Origin: Actinomadura sp. J1-007
GTDB taxonomy: Bacteria > Actinomycetota > Actinomycetes > Streptosporangiales > Streptosporangiaceae
NCBI RefSeq assembly: GCF_009793335.1
Contig: NZ_WING01000003.1
Location: forward strand, 682,001 to 746,000
DNA length: 64,000 nt
Reading direction: 5' to 3'
Below are positions 60,748 through 64,000 of the stretch, in pieces. Below the pieces are notes generated by a model, which saw only the letters and a program-made list of their open reading frames with translations, had not been told where the DNA came from and did no database searches. The translations under genes and the position numbers were made by a program. Position 1 is the first letter of the stretch; each line of letters starts with the position of its first letter.

Positions 60748-61813
60748 TTGGCGGTGTTGCCCCACAGCGCGGGGTCGTCGACGTTCCGCTCGGTGACCAG
60801 CGGCGCGGGCAGCTGGTCCTCCAGCAGGCCGTTGGGCAACCGGACGATCGTCGAGCCGTGGTCGGTCGCGCCCGGCTCGAACGTCTCGCCCGCCATGGCC
60901 CGCTTGATGTACCGCAGGGCGTACTTGGCGTAGGCGTCGGCGGGCTGGGACACGGTCGCGTCGATCTGGCCCTCGCGGATGGCCGCGAACTCCTGCGGGA
61001 TGCCGTCGTTGGAGACGATCGCGATGTGGCCGTCCTCCCCGGCCTTCTTCAGCATTCCCTTGGACTTGAGGGTCTGGAGGGTCGGGGCGAGGTAGACGCC
61101 GCCGGCCTGCATGTAGATCCCCTTGATGTCGGGGTCGGCGTTGAGCAGCGTGTCGAGCTTGGCGGCCGCGGCGTCGGACTCCCACTTCGCGGGACCTCCA
61201 GCACCTTCAGGCCCGGGTACTTCTTGCCGACGCAGGCGCGGAACGCCTCGGACCGCTCCCGGCCGTTCACCGACGCCAGATCGCCCATGATCTGGACGAC
61301 CTTGCCCTTCTTGACGGTGCCGCCGAGGTAGTCGCACGCCTTCTCGCCGTACGCGACGTTGTTCGCGCGCACGATCATGGCGACCTTGCCCTTCTCGGGC
61401 GCGACGTCCACGGCGACCACCGGGACGCCCTTGCGTTCGGCCTGGGCGAGGCCGGCGGCGATGGCGGCGCTGTCCAGCGGGGCGACGACCAGGCCCCGGA
61501 CCCCCTGGTTGAGCTGGTTGTTGATGTCGGTGATCTGCTGGGCGGGATCGCTGTTGGAGTTGACGGTCTTGAGCGTGCCGACGCCCTCCTCGGCGGCCAT
61601 CCTCGGCACGTAGCCGTTGTACGCCTGCCAGAACGGCGAGGTGAGCAGCGGCAGGATCACGCCGGCCTTGCCGGACTCGCCGGACCCGCCTCCGGACGCC
61701 GTCCCGGAGCCGTCCTTCGTGCTGCCGCAGGCGGAGAGCGCCAGGGCGGCGCAGGCCGTGAGGGCCGCCGTCCACATCGTCCCGGACCTGAAACGCGCTG
61801 TCGTGCCGGTCAT
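60744..61813 (-). pseudogene. Sugar-binding lipoprotein gene, one frameshift
   Basis: ATG at 61813 with AAGGAG upstream. Signal and lipobox TACAALALSACGS. The first frame reads AGVILPLLTSPFWQAYNGYV, SNSDPAQQITDINNQLNQGV, LVVAPLDSAAIAAGLAQAER, VVQIMGDLASVNGRERSEAF to LKVLEV. A base is missing near 61190-61194, after which another frame gives AKWESDAAAAKLDTLLNADP, IKGIYMQAGGVYLAPTLQTL, VSNDGIPQEFAAIREGQIDA to the stop at 60744. It is a Peripla_BP_4 monosaccharide-binding protein, first gene of the L-fucose operon. The lone defect in an otherwise perfect sequence may be a sequencing error. Confidence 0.88.
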
Positions 61814-61886
61814 CTGACAGCTCCTTCGACGTAGGGGGTGGGCGACACGCGACCGGTCCCGTCCACGTGCCGTGCCCGAATATTTA

Positions 61887-61956
61887 TCAGACCTCTTAGC
61901 TCGTAGAACAGCCCAAACCAGGGAGAAGTTCGAGATAAGCAACGGATTGGTCTGAC
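61887..61956. promoter_or_regulatory. FadR/GntR operator candidates, fucose divergent promoter
   Basis: TCAGACC (61887-61893) and its inverse GGTCTGA (61949-61955) lie in the divergent promoter between the fucose operon and the GntR gene. The second is within GATTGGTCTGAC (61945-61956), matched at 11 of 12 positions by GATTGGTCGGAC (62737-62748) upstream of the alpha-L-fucosidase gene. Confidence 0.65.
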
Positions 61957-62006
61957 TACTTGCCTGGATAGACTGCCGCGACAGTGTCCGGCTGAGAGGG
62001 GGCGCC

Positions 62007-62711
62007 ATGGCCGAGGACAGTCCGGCGAGCGGGTCGGTGACCCAGCGCGCCATAGGCCAGATCAAGGCGATGATCGCCGACGGCAGGCTCGGTCCCGGGC
62101 AGCGGCTGCCCACCGAGCGGGAGCTGGCGGTGCGGCTCGGCATCTCGCGCAGTTCGATGCGGGAGGCGATCCGCGCGCTGACCGTGCTGGGCGTGCTGGA
62201 GTCCCGGCACGGCTCGGGGATCTACGTGACCAGCCTGGAGACCGGTGAGCTCCTGGAGACCTTCGGCATGGTCGCGGAGATCTCGCCGGCGTCCCGGCTG
62301 GCCGAGCTCCTGGAGGTGCGCCGGATCCTGGAGGCGAGCGCGACCGCGATGGCCGCCGCCCGCATCGGCGAGGAGGAGCTGGCCGAGGTCGAGCGTTGGC
62401 TGAAGGCGATGGACGGCGCCGACGACCCGGAGGAGTTCCTGGTCGCCGACATGGCCTTCCACCGCACGATCGCGCAGGCCGCGGGCAACGAGGCGCTGGC
62501 GGCGATCGTGGAGGGGCTCTCCTCGCGGACGTTCCGCGCCCGGATCCGGCGCGGGGAGCAGGACGCGGCCGCGTTCGCCCGGGCGCGCACCGAGCACGGC
62601 CGCATCTACCGGTCGCTGTGCGCCCGGGACCCCGAGGCGGCGAGGACCGCGGCCGCCGCGCACGTCGGCGCGGTCGAGGAGTGGCTGCGGGCGCAGCTGG
62701 ACGCGGGCTGA
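62007..62711 (+). CDS. FadR-subfamily GntR regulator
   Basis: 234 aa from the ATG at 62007. Winged HTH: GQIKAMIADGRLGPGQRLPT, ERELAVRLGISRSSMREAIR, VLGVLESRHGSGIYVTSLE. FCD all-helical effector domain with the metal-ligand pattern: LEVRRILEASATAMAAARIG, DMAFHRTIAQAAGNEALAAI, EHGRIYRSLCARDPEAARTA AAAHVG. Family knowledge: FCD regulators respond to sugar acids or fatty acids. Divergent from the L-fucose operon and followed by the fucosidase gene, so it most likely senses an L-fucose-pathway acid such as 2-keto-3-deoxyfuconate (inference). Confidence 0.94.
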   Translation: MAEDSPASGSVTQRAIGQIKAMIADGRLGPGQRLPTERELAVRLGISRSSMREAIRALTVLGVLESRHGSGIYVTSLETGELLETFGMVAEISPASRLAELLEVRRILEASATAMAAARIGEEELAEVERWLKAMDGADDPEEFLVADMAFHRTIAQAAGNEALAAIVEGLSSRTFRARIRRGEQDAAAFARARTEHGRIYRSLCARDPEAARTAAAAHVGAVEEWLRAQLDAG

Positions 62712-62736
62712 GGGGCGCGGCGATCAGCAGCGACCC

Positions 62737-62748
62737 GATTGGTCGGAC
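62737..62748. promoter_or_regulatory. Fucosidase-side copy of GntR operator
   Basis: GATTGGTCGGAC, 11 of 12 bases identical to 61945-61956, sits about 165 bases before the alpha-L-fucosidase start. Suggests that one regulator controls transporter, catabolism and secreted enzyme. Confidence 0.6.
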
Positions 62749-62910
62749 CCATATGTCGTTATCTACGGGCAGAAGCTGCCAAACGGCAGCACTGAACCGG
62801 CAATGGTCCTGCCAATCTTCCGAGCAGTCTCCGCTCGCCCCTTGCCCGGAACCCGCCTGACCACGGATGGTCCCTGCCGTAAGCACATTTCTGTGTGAGG
62901 GGAGACCTCC

Positions 62911-64000
62911 GTGCAAGCCCCCACCTTCACCCGTCCCGGGAGAGCCCGGCGCACCGTCGCGGTCGCCGCCGGGCTCCTCCTCGCGCTCGCGGCGGCGCAG
63001 GCCGCCGCGGTGCCCGAGGCCGGAGCCGCCGGCAAGCGGCTCGCGGTCACGTGGCACGACGACACCGACATCTCCGACTACACGCCCGACACCGCGTCAC
63101 TGTCCCGGCACAAGGCGCCGCAGTGGTTCTCGGACGCCAAGCTCGGCACGTTCATCACCTGGGGCGCCTACTCCGTGCCCGCCTGGGCTCCGAAGGACCG
63201 CCAGTCGGGCAACGCCTACGCCGAGTGGTACTGGTCGGAGATGAACCGGAAGGACTCTCCGACCTACCAGCACCACCGCCAGACGTACGGCGAGAACTTC
63301 GCCTACGACGACTTCCTGGGCCAGTGGAAGGCCGAGAAGTTCGACCCGGACGAGTGGCTGAAGCTGTTCAAGGACGGCGGGTCCAAGTACTACGTGCTGG
63401 TCGCCAAGCACCACGACGGCGTCGCCCTGTGGGACTCCAAGGTCTCCGACCGCAACACCGTCGTCCACGGCCCCAAGCGCGACATCGTCCGTTCGCTCGT
63501 CGACGTCAACAGGAGCGGCCGGTACGGGCTGAAGAACGGCGTCTACTTCTCCATGCCCGAGTGGTACAGCCCCGACGAGCCGGTGCAGTGGAGCGGCTGG
63601 TTCGGGCGCGGCGCGCCGAAGAACCCCTACACCGGCGCCCAGGTGCCCTACACCGGTTACAAGACCGTCGCCGACTGGGTCGAGAACTACCAGTACCAGC
63701 AGATGAACGAGCTGGTCGACGGCTACGACCCCGACATCGTCTGGTGCGACATCGGCGGCGTCAACAACAGCGACGCCTTCATGGCCCGCTACTACAACAA
63801 GGCCAAGGACCGCGCCGCGCCCAAGGACGTCGTCGTCGACAACCGGTGCGGCAACGAGCACCACGACTTCACCACACCCGAGTACTCCGTCGAGCCGGAC
63901 ATCAGGAAGTCGAGCTGGGAGGCCAGCCGCGGCATCGGCCGCTCCTACGGCTACAACCAGCTTGAGGACGCGGGCGACTACCTCACCGACAAGCAGCTCG
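62911..64000 (+). CDS. Secreted alpha-L-fucosidase, GH29 (partial)
   Basis: GTG start at 62911 (GGGGAGA upstream); at least 363 residues, open at the right edge. A signal peptide (RARRTVAVAAGLLLALAAAQ, cleavage near GAAGK) leads to the GH29 catalytic domain: WFSDAKLGTFITWGAYSVPA, KYYVLVAKHHDGVALWDSKV (substrate-binding His pair), NGVYFSMPEWYSPDEP and the nucleophile Asp in DPDIVWCDIGG. Releases L-fucose from glycans outside the cell for the adjacent transporter. The C-terminal part, perhaps with a carbohydrate-binding module, is beyond the window. Confidence 0.93.
   Translation, partial: MQAPTFTRPGRARRTVAVAAGLLLALAAAQAAAVPEAGAAGKRLAVTWHDDTDISDYTPDTASLSRHKAPQWFSDAKLGTFITWGAYSVPAWAPKDRQSGNAYAEWYWSEMNRKDSPTYQHHRQTYGENFAYDDFLGQWKAEKFDPDEWLKLFKDGGSKYYVLVAKHHDGVALWDSKVSDRNTVVHGPKRDIVRSLVDVNRSGRYGLKNGVYFSMPEWYSPDEPVQWSGWFGRGAPKNPYTGAQVPYTGYKTVADWVENYQYQQMNELVDGYDPDIVWCDIGGVNNSDAFMARYYNKAKDRAAPKDVVVDNRCGNEHHDFTTPEYSVEPDIRKSSWEASRGIGRSYGYNQLEDAGDYLTDKQL

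Noticed and set aside
1..64000. CRISPR arrays
   Set aside because: No regularly spaced direct repeats with unique spacers were seen on reading the window.

Overview
The window is a high-GC stretch from an actinomycete. Evidence for this is strong G/C bias at third codon positions, frequent GTG/TTG starts, a c-di-AMP riboswitch in front of a cell-wall peptidase, actinomycete-type integrative-element genes, a type 2 BREX (Pgl) locus and an ANTAR-PAS-PP2C phosphatase. I infer an Actinomadura/Streptosporangiales-like organism; the genus is not proven by anything here.

Layout. 1-9.8 kb is ordinary chromosome: the 5' part of a GT2 glycosyltransferase, a secreted CHAP peptidase under a c-di-AMP riboswitch, a SpoIIE-type phosphatase, a secreted protein of unknown function, two short-chain dehydrogenases, a flavin reductase and a decayed serine hydrolase. 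A tRNA-Pro(GGG) gene lies at 9.84 kb. Its last 43 bp recur at 13.68 kb, bounding a 3.8 kb insertion with an SCO3933-like protein, a frameshifted XRE regulator and an AT-rich RelA/SpoT-domain gene, but no integrase.

13.7-24.5 kb is an eroded defence/mobile island: fragments of pglW, pglY and pglZ, an excisionase-like fragment, two different tyrosine-integrase remnants and an IS630-like remnant. Within this wreckage an intact, translationally coupled two-gene operon survives: a 509-aa protein of unknown function and an 856-aa protein with two phospholipase-D HKD motifs. It has a palindrome upstream. This is my best candidate for an undescribed system.

24.7-33.5 kb is catabolic: two alpha/beta hydrolases, an FAH-family hydrolase, a VOC dioxygenase-like protein, an IclR regulator, an MhpA-like FAD hydroxylase and a serine hydrolase. 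A shared 15-bp operator-like sequence precedes the regulator and the hydroxylase. 33.8-35.7 kb holds a frameshifted galactokinase and a DeoR regulator. 35.9-41.8 kb is an arabinoside utilisation operon (GH51, two ABC permeases, binding protein) divergent from a LacI regulator, with four CAACGTTG sites between them. 41.8-44.1 kb is a TetR/FAD-monooxygenase pair around two abutting 15-bp palindromes. 44.3-49.7 kb has a BPL-N lipoprotein, a small secreted protein, a broken DUF2207 membrane protein and a three-gene cassette (glycosyltransferase-like, unknown, PIG-L deacetylase).

50.1-64 kb is a coherent L-fucose locus. A 12-gene minus-strand operon encodes a sugar ABC transporter, the complete non-phosphorylating route from L-fucose to pyruvate plus L-lactate, and LutABC to oxidise the lactate. 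A divergent FadR/GntR regulator and a secreted alpha-L-fucosidase follow, both preceded by the same operator-like sequence. A recurring oddity is that at least ten genes are broken by single-base shifts, mostly missing bases in short G/C runs; several of these lie in otherwise intact operons, so sequencing error must be considered.
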